NCBI GenBank assembly: GCA_003049485.1
Contig: PYST01000596.1
Coordinates: forward strand, 1-13,608
Length of the DNA stretch: 13,608 bases
Source of the DNA: Ophioceras dolichostomum
Lineage: Eukaryota; Ascomycota; Sordariomycetes; Magnaporthales; Ophioceraceae
Direction of reading: 5' to 3'
Below, in pieces: positions 1 through 6,780 of the stretch. The translations under genes and the position numbers were made by a program. Under the pieces are notes generated by a model that worked only from the letters and a program-made list of their open reading frames with translations, was not told the origin of the DNA and ran no database searches. The first letter of the stretch is position 1, and every line of letters begins with the position of its first letter.

Positions 1-5
1 GGATT

Positions 6-29
6 GGGAGGGGGAGGAGGGGGGAGGGG
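6..29 (+). other. Canonical G-quadruplex-forming motif
   Basis: Four G runs (6-8, 10-14, 19-24 and 26-29) are separated by loops of one to four bases. This satisfies the usual G3+N1-7 pattern on the + strand. Folding is not shown by sequence alone, and no gene context is visible because the window begins here. Confidence 0.5.
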
Positions 30-152
30 TGAGTTCTAGGTGGAATGGTTGAGGGAGGAAGGGTGGATATGACTGGTTGGTTGGGAGGAAGACATGTAAT
101 GCTAGGTAGGGATAGTTCTTGGGAAGCATATTGATCTTCAAGGAGGCTGTCG

Positions 153-173
153 AGGTAGGATGTTTACCTACCT
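153..173. repeat. Small inverted repeat (AGGTAGG / CCTACCT)
   Basis: Perfect 7-bp arms at 153-159 and 167-173 flank a 7-nt loop. The arms belong to the TACCTACC simple motif, so the hairpin may just reflect two oppositely oriented copies of that motif. Confidence 0.45.
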
Positions 174-749
174 ACACAGCTGCTCTAAGTCGCTCCCCGC
201 GAAGAACGAGAACGGCGCGTCTAGATCGTGCAGGTACAACATGACGCCTGACGACAAAGGGACCCTCTTACCTACCTCCTATAGCAGCTACTTTTGGTCT
301 CGCTTATCCCTTGGCTGCAAGCAAGCCCAGGGACGACGTCAAAGCCAATCTACAGAGCCCCTTTTTTTCATACCTGTTTCAGGGGCCCAGTGCTTACTAG
401 CAACTTCAATGATCGCCAAGGCACACGGAAAGCCTCGTGTTTCCCTCGTCGGATAACATGTTTTCCTGGGTGTCCGCCGTTGTCAAGCCGCCAATTCGTG
501 TAATCATGTAATTCGAATCTTGCCGGAGATGCACCCTATTCGCTATCAAAGTGGCGTCGCGGGATTATCATCAGTGGCAGTTACTGTGTTCGCACCTAAT
601 TTAGACTGTGCATGCAGGCGGTGTTGTCGCCGACAGGGGTTCAGCGAGCGTCCCGCAAAAATTCTGCCGCCACAAGAGCGAGCTTCCTGCGACTTTGACA
701 ACCGAACCATTTCAACTCAAAGCCGATGACTTCGGAACTCTCAAGGTGA

Positions 750-754
750 CCAAT
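750..754 (+). promoter_or_regulatory. CCAAT box upstream of PET112
   Basis: A CCAAT pentamer in the context GACCAATTC lies about 90 bases before the PET112 start codon. CCAAT boxes bind the fungal HAP/CBC heterotrimer, which regulates many nuclear genes for mitochondrial proteins. That this copy is functional is an inference from position and gene type; a 5-bp motif is frequent by chance. Confidence 0.3.
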
Positions 755-842
755 TCTTTGAATAGGCCTGGCTGGTGCCCTCGACCTTTACTTTTGGTCG
801 TCCAACCGTCTAGCCGCCTATGGCCAGCCGAACTATTCCGCA

Positions 843-3215
843 ATGGCTCGGATAACCACGGCCGAGCTCGCCAGCTACCTCCTGGCAGGCCGCCTCTCTT
901 CCAGGGGCTGCCTGCAAGCACGCCCTTCTCTCCTCTCCCGACCTGTCCTCCCGAGGGCAGCGAAAGACGGATGCCTCCCCCGGCATATGGCGCTATGCCG
1001 AGCTTCCCCTATAGCGCCGATGTCCACAACGGCACGGACCAGGACACGCGCTGACGCCGCCCCGTCCGGCCACGACAAAAGACCACAACCCCCGCTACCT
1101 ACGGCGACGACGACAGCAACGGCCACCGCGCAAACACCGCTTCGTAAAAAGCTCAAAGAAGAGGCAAAGGCGTCGAAGGCCGCGGCCAAGGCGGCAGGGA
1201 AGGCCACCAAGGGCGGCAAGAATAGCAACGGTGGCGCGGCAGACAAACAGACCGTTCCCGGGTGGGAGCTGACGGTCGGTATCGAGATCCACGCGCAGCT
1301 GAACACATCACGGAAGCTATTCTCCGCGGCGCCTACGGGTGCGGCAACTGCAGCAGCGTCAGAAACAAGTGGGGACAACAAGTCGGAACCAGGCGAACCT
1401 GACGATATCTCGGATACGACTGCTGCCACGGCTGCCACCGCCGCCACCACCGCCCTGAGGTCCCCGACGACGCCCAATTCGCTCATCGCGCCCTTCGACC
1501 TCGCCATGCCCGGCTCTCAGCCCATCTTCCAGCCCGCGACCCTCATCCCCGCCATCCGCGCCGCGCTCGCCCTCAACTGCACCGTCCAGCGCGTCAGCAG
1601 GTTCGACCGCAAGCACTACTTCCACTGGGACCAGCCGTCGGGCTACCAGATCACGCAGTACTACGCGCCGCTCGCCGTGGACGGGTACGTGGACCTGCGG
1701 CCGAGGGACGGGATCGCTCCGCAAGACGTCGCCAACGCCATCGCTCTCGCTGCTGGCACAGCCGACTCCTCTTCCTCTTCTTCTGCTGCTGCCTCAGTAG
1801 GAGAGAAAGAAGAAGTCAAACCCGGCGGAAAGCAAGAAGCAGACGGCTCAGTCCGAATACGGATAAAACAGGTTCAGATGGAGCAGGACACCGCCAAGAC
1901 CCTCGAGCGTCCGTCGGGCGTGCACTGGCTGGACTTCAACCGCGCCGGCTCGCCCTTGATCGAGATCATCACCCAGCCCGACATCCACCACCCGGCTACG
2001 GCGGCTGCGTTCGTGCGGAAGGTGCAGCTCCTTCTCGACGCGTCTGATGCTTGCATCGTGGGCATGGAGAACGGCGGGTTGCGCGCCGACGTTAACGTCT
2101 CTGTGCGACGAACTCCTCCTACCCCTACTGCTTCTGCTGCAGCTACGTCGTCGTTGTCGTTGCCGTTGGGTCAGCGAACGGAGATCAAGAACCTATCGAG
2201 CTTCAAAGCCGTCGAGGACGCCATCATCGCCGAGCGGGACCGGCAGATCGCCGTGCTGGAGGCCGGCGGCGCGGTCGAGGGCGAGACGCGGGGTTTCTCG
2301 GTGGGCGGCACGGAGACGAGGAGGCTGAGGGGGAAAGAGGGGGAGGTCGACTACCGGTACATGCCGGACCCGGACCTGGCGCCCGTGTACGTGGCGGACG
2401 AGGTGGTGGAGTTTTTGGGGGGCACAATGGGCGTGCCGCCGGACGGGGAGATCGATGCGCTAGTGGGGGGGTATGGGCTGAGCGAGAAGGATGCGATGAG
2501 CTTGGTGCTGCTTGATGGCGGGGGGAGGGTGGAGTTTTATTATCGGGTTGTTGATGCGCTTGAGGCTAGGTTGTTGTCGGCAGTGGTGTCTTCTTCTTTG
2601 TCGGGGTCTGATGGGAAGGGGCTGGGGCAGGGGCAGGAGCATCGCGTGCTGGCGGCGAACTGGATCTTGCACGTGCTGGGGAGCCTGACGTCTGAGAACA
2701 ACGCTCGCGAGCGCGCAGCCGAGGGTTTGGAACCGCTGACGTTGGGGATTATGCCCGATGGACACTGCGAGGCGCTGCGTGCCGAGGACGTCGCTGATAT
2801 CTTGTTCTTCTTGCACACGAGGCGTCTTAGGCACGGTGCTGCCAAGGACGTGCTGTTTGCGCTGTTCAACGGCAACGTGGATCCACGCTATCTCCGCGAA
2901 GGCGGCGGCGGAGTGGAGAGGTATGTGGAAGACGAGGGACTGTGGTTCGACGAGATGTCGGATGAGGAGTATGGGGAGCGAGCGGTGGAGGTTGTGGATG
3001 AGGAGGAGGAGGCGTTGAGGAAGTGGGCGGAGAAGACGAAGACGAAGCCTGGGGGCCCCGAAGAATATCCGATGGGGAAGACGATGTTTCTGGTCGGGAA
3101 GATGATGAGGGGTGAGGGGGGTAGGATGGATCCTGTGAGGGTGCAGGAGGTTGTGAAGGAGGTCGTTAGGGAGAGGTTGATGGAGTTGAGGGGGGATGCG
3201 AAGGGAAGAGAGTGA
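843..3215 (+). CDS. PET112: Mitochondrial glutamyl-tRNA(Gln) amidotransferase subunit B (GatB/Pet112)
   Basis: This is the GatB subunit of the amidotransferase that converts Glu-tRNA(Gln) to Gln-tRNA(Gln) in mitochondria; GatB provides the kinase and tRNA-binding part. The 790-residue uninterrupted frame contains the family blocks in order: VGIEIHAQLNT (about 145-155), APFDLAMPGSQP (216-227), HYFHWDQPSGYQITQYY (258-274), DFNRAGSPLIEIITQPD (364-380), GMENGGLRADVNVSVR (407-422), TEIKNLSSFKAVEDAI (446-461) and EVDYRYMPDPDLAPV (501-515). A C-terminal YqeY-like helical tail has FLVGKMMRGEGG near 749-760. The first Met is followed by an Arg-rich, almost acid-free stretch suited to a mitochondrial presequence. 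In-frame Met49 and Met60 are alternative starts. The protein is longer than I expect for GatB because of Ala/Lys-, Ala/Thr- and Ser-rich insertions (about 80-140, 165-210, 305-330, 425-442, 580-598). Codon endings shift from C to G/T in the 3' half. Confidence 0.97.
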   Translation: MARITTAELASYLLAGRLSSRGCLQARPSLLSRPVLPRAAKDGCLPRHMALCRASPIAPMSTTARTRTRADAAPSGHDKRPQPPLPTATTTATATAQTPLRKKLKEEAKASKAAAKAAGKATKGGKNSNGGAADKQTVPGWELTVGIEIHAQLNTSRKLFSAAPTGAATAAASETSGDNKSEPGEPDDISDTTAATAATAATTALRSPTTPNSLIAPFDLAMPGSQPIFQPATLIPAIRAALALNCTVQRVSRFDRKHYFHWDQPSGYQITQYYAPLAVDGYVDLRPRDGIAPQDVANAIALAAGTADSSSSSSAAASVGEKEEVKPGGKQEADGSVRIRIKQVQMEQDTAKTLERPSGVHWLDFNRAGSPLIEIITQPDIHHPATAAAFVRKVQLLLDASDACIVGMENGGLRADVNVSVRRTPPTPTASAAATSSLSLPLGQRTEIKNLSSFKAVEDAIIAERDRQIAVLEAGGAVEGETRGFSVGGTETRRLRGKEGEVDYRYMPDPDLAPVYVADEVVEFLGGTMGVPPDGEIDALVGGYGLSEKDAMSLVLLDGGGRVEFYYRVVDALEARLLSAVVSSSLSGSDGKGLGQGQEHRVLAANWILHVLGSLTSENNARERAAEGLEPLTLGIMPDGHCEALRAEDVADILFFLHTRRLRHGAAKDVLFALFNGNVDPRYLREGGGGVERYVEDEGLWFDEMSDEEYGERAVEVVDEEEEALRKWAEKTKTKPGGPEEYPMGKTMFLVGKMMRGEGGRMDPVRVQEVVKEVVRERLMELRGDAKGRE

Positions 3216-3289
3216 GTGGCGGTTGTGTAGAAATGTACTTTAGTGTAGCAACCCTTGTAATTCTTGTACATACGCTCTTCTTCTAGAAG

Positions 3290-3330
3290 CCCCCCCCCCC
3301 CGAGTCTAGGCTCCCGAGTCTATGGGCTCC
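3290..3330 (+). repeat. C12 homopolymer plus short imperfect direct repeat
   Basis: Twelve consecutive C (3290-3301) run into two adjacent copies of a 14-16 bp unit, CGAGTCTAGGCTCC (3301-3314) and CGAGTCTATGGGCTCC (3315-3330). The copies differ by an insertion of two bases. This looks like slippage in the PET112 3' flank. Confidence 0.6.
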
Positions 3331-3799
3331 TCAGCCTCCCCCTGATCCGTAGCATTCATCGTTCTCGTCTGTGCCCCCGGCCCGGTGTTCTTGCCTGAAA
3401 TCTTGCCAGCGGTTCGTTCTAGCAGCGGCATGTACGATATGTGGACCATGTGAGAATCCATTATGCTCACTGCTGTGCTTCTTTGCAAGTCATGCAAATC
3501 ATCATGCCAATACCCCCCTCTCTCCCACTAGGGGTAAATCACTGAACTCGATCGGATGGACTAATAATAACGACGAGTCCACTTGTAGTGCCAGTGACGG
3601 AGTGATGAAGCCCCAAAAGCCGAAGAAGTACTTGTGGGAGAGTGATCACTTGGTGGTAGGGCTCGTGTCGAAAGATTGGTGACATGGCACAGATGGGCAG
3701 CAGACAAACGGGGTACTCCGCTCAAAATAAACCAGCGTACCAGAGACTGATGTACTCATTGGAATCACTTCCTTTGCTCAAGTGCTCCGGTCGTTTCGC

Positions 3800-3806
3800 T
3801 ATTTAA
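3800..3806 (+). promoter_or_regulatory. TATA-like element of the CVNH-like gene
   Basis: TATTTAA lies about 190 bases upstream of the chosen ATG (3993) and is followed by a CA/CT-rich stretch typical of fungal 5' leaders. If it directs initiation within the next 40-100 bases, the in-frame ATG at 3813 would be at or upstream of the mRNA start. That supports the internal start used here. The assignment is inference from position. Confidence 0.3.
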
Positions 3807-3992
3807 CACCAGATGCCGGCCTCAACGCATCGTTTGATTCCCACATCATCCTTCGACTTCTCACCCACCGCCTACATCCACAAGACCTTGTCTCAACATC
3901 TCTCCCTGCAACGATCCAGCGTTTACAAAGTACCAGATATACCACCAACCCGCGCAATAGGAAACACCTACCCGTGCTTCTTTCACGAAACC

Positions 3993-4427
3993 ATGCGCAT
4001 CATCTCACTCGCCGTGCTCGCCCTCCTCGGCGTAGCCTTCCACGCCACCCCTTTCGCCAACGCTGTCATGGACCAGTGCCGGAACTGCCGCATGTGGAGC
4101 GGCACCGGCGATGATACCAATGGCCACCCTTTTCGTTGCTGGTGCAGGTACTTTGGAGGCGAGCGCATCACCAACGGCCTCCACCTCAACCTGCGCCTGA
4201 GCATCGACGCCAGCGGCCAGTTCGTCTGGGGCGCGCCCGGCGGCCACCGCGAGCGATGTGACGAGTTCCGGCTGGACTCCCCGGGAGACCGCCCTACGAC
4301 CCCTGGAGACAAGGTGGTGTACAGCGCCAACTGCTTGAACGCCGCGGGTCAGGTCGTTCGGGCTGTTATCGATCTGAACCTGCATATCTCGAAGGACAAT
4401 CGTGGCTACCTGCATACGGATGACTGA
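3993..4427 (+). CDS. Small secreted CVNH-like (cyanovirin-N homology) protein
   Basis: The 144-residue protein opens with a textbook signal peptide, MRIISLAVLALLGVAFHATP, with likely cleavage after FANA (residue 24). The ~120-residue mature part shows two sequence repeats of the CVNH lectin fold. Repeat 1 has Cys, then CWC, a G, LHLNLRLSIDASGQFVW (residues 32-79). Repeat 2 has RCDEFRL, then VVYSANCLNAAG, VIDLNLHIS and GYL (residues 88-140). The pattern 'L-x-A-x-C...G...hydrophobic-D/N-L-N...G-x-L/F' in each half is the family signature. Six Cys are present (29, 32, 49, 51, 89, 114); C89-C114 and one of C29/C32 with C49/C51 would match the usual disulfides. No N-glycosylation sequon is seen. 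The frame is open back to an ATG at 3813, but that start would bury the signal peptide, so 3993 (ACCATGC context) is chosen. Family members bind high-mannose glycans; a role as a secreted fungal lectin or effector is inference. Confidence 0.8.
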   Translation: MRIISLAVLALLGVAFHATPFANAVMDQCRNCRMWSGTGDDTNGHPFRCWCRYFGGERITNGLHLNLRLSIDASGQFVWGAPGGHRERCDEFRLDSPGDRPTTPGDKVVYSANCLNAAGQVVRAVIDLNLHISKDNRGYLHTDD

Positions 4428-5073
4428 GGGAGGAAGGAGTGGCTGGCGGCATGGCTTTCTGTAATGGCTTGCACTGAGGGGGCAGGAAAGGATGGGACAG
4501 ACATCGGCACTTCGCTTGAACGTTGCCAAACAAGGGGAGGTGCGCAACACTGAGGAGAAAGTTAAAAGAAATAGGATGTTTCGTTTTCATTCTCACATTG
4601 ACAAATGCAACTGCCCCTTTCTCCATGGCGGTGGCCTCTTTCGGTGTCATCGGTTGGTTAACTTCCCGCAGCGAGCGGGATTGACTGTCGCTTCGCTACT
4701 GGCGGATTGGGAACAGGGTAAAATCTCCTAGGCACTCGATATTCCTGGAAAGCTGTACTGACTGTGGGCGAATGCTAGAATGGATCGAAGGACGAGCAAT
4801 CTGGGTTACTAACCAGCCTCTTCGGCACTCTCGTTGTGCCAAGTCCTCGACTAGGGAACTATTCACGGGCGATAACCAGCTATCAACTGCTTCGGAAAGA
4901 GGAATGACAGGCCGAGACTGATTTACACGATACCGTGGCGACGCTCGTGAAGCAATCAATGCATCCGAAGGAAAAAAGGACTCGCGCAATTCTGTGGTCA
5001 CGACGTAGAACTGGTTCAGCATCTGCTGCCCATCAAAGTCTGTCCCGCGACGGCGAGGGCGACGACGACGACG
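4428..5073. other. Spacer between the two CVNH-like copies
   Basis: I see no gene or CVNH remnant on either strand. The spacer should contain the 3' UTR of the first copy and the former promoter of the second. The open frames crossing it (for example 4696-5157 on - and 4935-5489 on +) have Arg/Ser/Pro-rich compositions and no family features. Confidence 0.55.
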
Positions 5074-5583
5074 ATGGTCGCAACAACAACGGTAGTTTCT
5101 GGCCAGCTTCTCCAGGCCCGATCTACGCCCCGCCGTCCGCGAAAGCCACGTACCCAACCAGCGTGCAGGCGAACCACCGCGTTCCTCCTCCTCCTCAGCC
5201 TCCTGGCCCTAGCCTCCCACGCACTCCCGTTTGGCAACAAAAGGTGCCACACGTGGAACGATCACGAGAGACTTCCCGAAGGCCACATGCTCGAATGCTG
5301 GTGCAAGCCTGGCCTGACTGTTCGGCTCTGGATGACTGTGAACCTAAACGAGCGAGAGCCTTGGCGTTGACGACTACGGCTATTGTGGCTGCAGAGCACA
5401 TGGTAGATACTGCTGTCGATGCAAGGCGTTCAAGCTGGTCCCCGATAACGGCGACCGCCGCTTTGCGGAGCCCGCGGAGGAAAGGCTGATGTATGGCGTA
5501 CTTGCAGGAACGCCAAGGGAAAGAGGAGGTCCATGCGAAGATACCGAGTCAAAGCCAATGGGGGCCTGAAGATGTTTGACTAG
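5074..5583 (+). pseudogene. Frameshifted paralogue of the CVNH-like secreted protein
   Basis: This is a second copy of the neighbouring secreted CVNH-like gene, 0.65 kb downstream on the same strand. The first segment (5074-5370) holds a hydrophobic signal core AFLLLLSLLALASHA (residues 36-50), then RCHTWND, LECWCKPG and TVNLNE, matching repeat 1 of the intact copy, and meets a TGA at 5368. Homology continues without a gap in the frame one base on: VDDYGYCGC, RCKAFKLVPDNGDR and EERLMY align with DASGQFVWG, RCDEFRLDSPGDR and DKVVY. It then returns to the first frame for TCRNAKG and ANGGLKMFD before TAG at 5581-5583, matching NCLNAAG and DNRGYLHTDD. So there is a net +1 shift near 5351-5360 and a compensating -1 near 5494-5500. 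Introns do not explain this, because the skipped parts are themselves homologous. The nominal start gives an unusually long Arg-rich lead before the signal core, so the true start may also be lost. Sequencing error is the main alternative. Confidence 0.75.
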
Positions 5584-6194
5584 GTCCGCAACTAACTCTG
5601 AGCAAGAAGAGCGTCCATTCCGTCCACTCCTCAGGTTGTGGTGGGTGAGTGGTGGAACCTGGGATCGGTGCTGCGTGGGGAGGCTTGGGAGTCTCCCTTG
5701 TATGAGTGATGACCATTCCGGAGGATAGCAACGCGACAGACGAAACGAGGGGAGGCATAGAACGCCGATAATCATAGAAATCATGGGGACAATGTCGGTA
5801 TAAACTGTTTGCCCTCGTCAGGATGGTCAAACGGTGCCGGGACGAGCAAATTAGAGCACGATCGCTCGATTGTCTACATTGAAAACGAAGACTCCTGTCG
5901 AGTCCGAGCCCGAGTCCTCCCGATTTCTCCACCTCCCTGCGCTGCGTAAGCCAGAACAAGAAGCTGTGGATATGCAATGCTAGGAGGAGGCATCCGTAGT
6001 GTATCCGTTCACACGCGGTCCGCAGAGGAGGTGGGGACTTGTCCGTCCTCGACGAAAGAAGTCCTTCGGAACGACCGACTTTCCTTGTAGATTCGAGCTG
6101 CTAGAGGTTTGGGTGGATTGGGCGGCACCGCTGGTAGCCCTGATGCAGCCGTGTATACATACAGCCCGGGCTGTCGCACCCCTGAAAGGAGCCA

Positions 6195-6197
<3 letters not shown>
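5584..6197. other. Gene-poor interval before the microsatellite
   Basis: I see no supported gene. A 142-codon minus-strand frame (5549-5977) overlaps the end of the broken CVNH-like copy and has no signal peptide, domain or recognisable motif. Nothing here resembles either the CVNH-like genes or the cap-binding relic to the right. Confidence 0.5.
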
Positions 6198-6248
<51 letters not shown>

Positions 6249-6249
6249 N

Positions 6250-6294
<45 letters not shown>
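6198..6294. repeat. (TC)n microsatellite with one undetermined base
   Basis: About 97 bases of perfect TC/CT dinucleotide repeat, interrupted only by an N at 6249. The minus strand reads (GA)n. Ser-Leu and Arg-Glu repeat open frames across it are artefacts of the tract. The N suggests unresolved length or a join in the assembly, so the true copy number is uncertain. Confidence 0.97.
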
Positions 6295-6296
<2 letters not shown>

Positions 6297-6360
6297 GCCA
6301 GCCTTGTTGGACCTGGTCGAGCGGCCTCTCGGCCGGGTAGTGTGACTGGTCGGCCTCGCT

Positions 6361-6740
6361 GGCGAAACTTTCCCCTCGACCGCGTACGTCTGTCAGGGTT
6401 GGAGCTGGACCGAAGTGCTCATCAGTTTGGTGCCGTCGATGTACTTCATACAGTCGATTGCTCGTCAAGGTCAGTGCCGCAGATGAAATTTCATGCAGTC
6501 CAGGGCGGCGTCTTCGGTTGTGTAGTGCGTGACAAAACAGAATCCATGTAGGGTAATACTCGACGAGGCAGAACTCGCACGGGGTCTTAGGAAGCCGTCG
6601 AATCCCGTCGCGAAACCCTTTGACTTCGCAGCGCTTAGCGAACGGGTCGTGTGACTATTCCTCGGCGGTGTAGAAGGCACAGGAAGAGCTCGTAGAATAG
6701 GTAGTAGGTAGTTCCTCAGTTGTGTTGAAGGTGACTATGT
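6361..6740 (-). pseudogene. Relic of nuclear cap-binding protein 20 (CBC2/CBP20) RRM
   Basis: Reading the minus strand from 6676 downward, one frame gives CAFYTAEE, a stop (TAG, 6657-6655), FAKRCEVKG and KTPCEFCLVEYY. This follows the CBP20 RRM order FYTTEEQIYELF-K-GE-K...KTPCGFCFVEYY, with the stop where Gln is expected. A second, frame-shifted stretch (about 6546-6484) reads GFCFVTHYTTEDAALDCMK, and a third (about 6461-6423) reads AIDCMKYIDGTKL, the end of the same RRM. Further on, DEH and RGRGES may correspond to the family's LDER and YGRGKSGG region, but that is weak. Some blocks occur twice (FNTTEE/FYTAEE; CEFCLVEYY/GFCFVTHY; LDCMKF/IDCMKY), so internal duplication accompanied decay. CBP20 binds the mRNA 5' cap with CBP80 in the nucleus; this copy cannot encode it. 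The relic begins about 40 bases after the stop of the J-domain gene, on the same strand, and probably lies in its 3' UTR. Confidence 0.72.
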
Positions 6741-6780
6741 AACAGCTAGCTTGACAGGCTGAAACCTATTTGCGAAATGA

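Larger units (their letters stand above)
1..842. other. Intergenic region upstream of PET112
   Basis: I recognise no gene here. The open frames are short and overlap one another, and none shows a domain or signal peptide. The left edge is very G-rich, with four close G runs. TACCTACC-type strings occur around 165-175 and 270-280, a simple motif common in fungal spacers. The last ~100 bases before the PET112 start hold a CCAAT box and presumably the promoter and leader of that gene. Confidence 0.6.
3216..3992. other. Spacer between PET112 and the CVNH-like gene
   Basis: I see no convincing gene here. The 5' part should hold the PET112 3' UTR, with T/A-rich stretches just after the stop. It is followed by a run of 12 C (3290-3301) and a short imperfect duplication. 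The 3' part holds the promoter and a CA/CT-rich leader of the next gene, including TATTTAA at 3800-3806, about 190 bases before its start. Short open frames in this spacer (for example 3371-3682) have no recognisable protein features. Confidence 0.6.

Noticed and set aside
505..525. TTCGAATC string resembling a tRNA T-loop
   Set aside because: No 5-bp stem flanks it, and no cloverleaf can be built from the surrounding sequence.
875..1507. 210-codon minus-strand frame over the 5' half of PET112
   Set aside because: Antisense shadow of the Ala/Thr-rich coding region; Ala/Val/Ser-rich with no family features.
3371..3682. 103-codon Cys-containing frame in the spacer before the CVNH-like gene
   Set aside because: It starts with GTG rather than ATG, has no signal peptide, and its Cys pattern does not match the CVNH-like genes.
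5403..5507. Intron (GTAGAT donor, CTGAT branch, TTGCAG acceptor) as an explanation for the broken CVNH copy
   Set aside because: It would remove the segment homologous to repeat 2 of the intact gene and would still leave the TGA at 5368 in frame.
5980..6551. Ser-Leu and Arg-Glu repeat proteins crossing the microsatellite
   Set aside because: These are translations of the (TC)n tract in several frames, with an undetermined residue; they are not genes.
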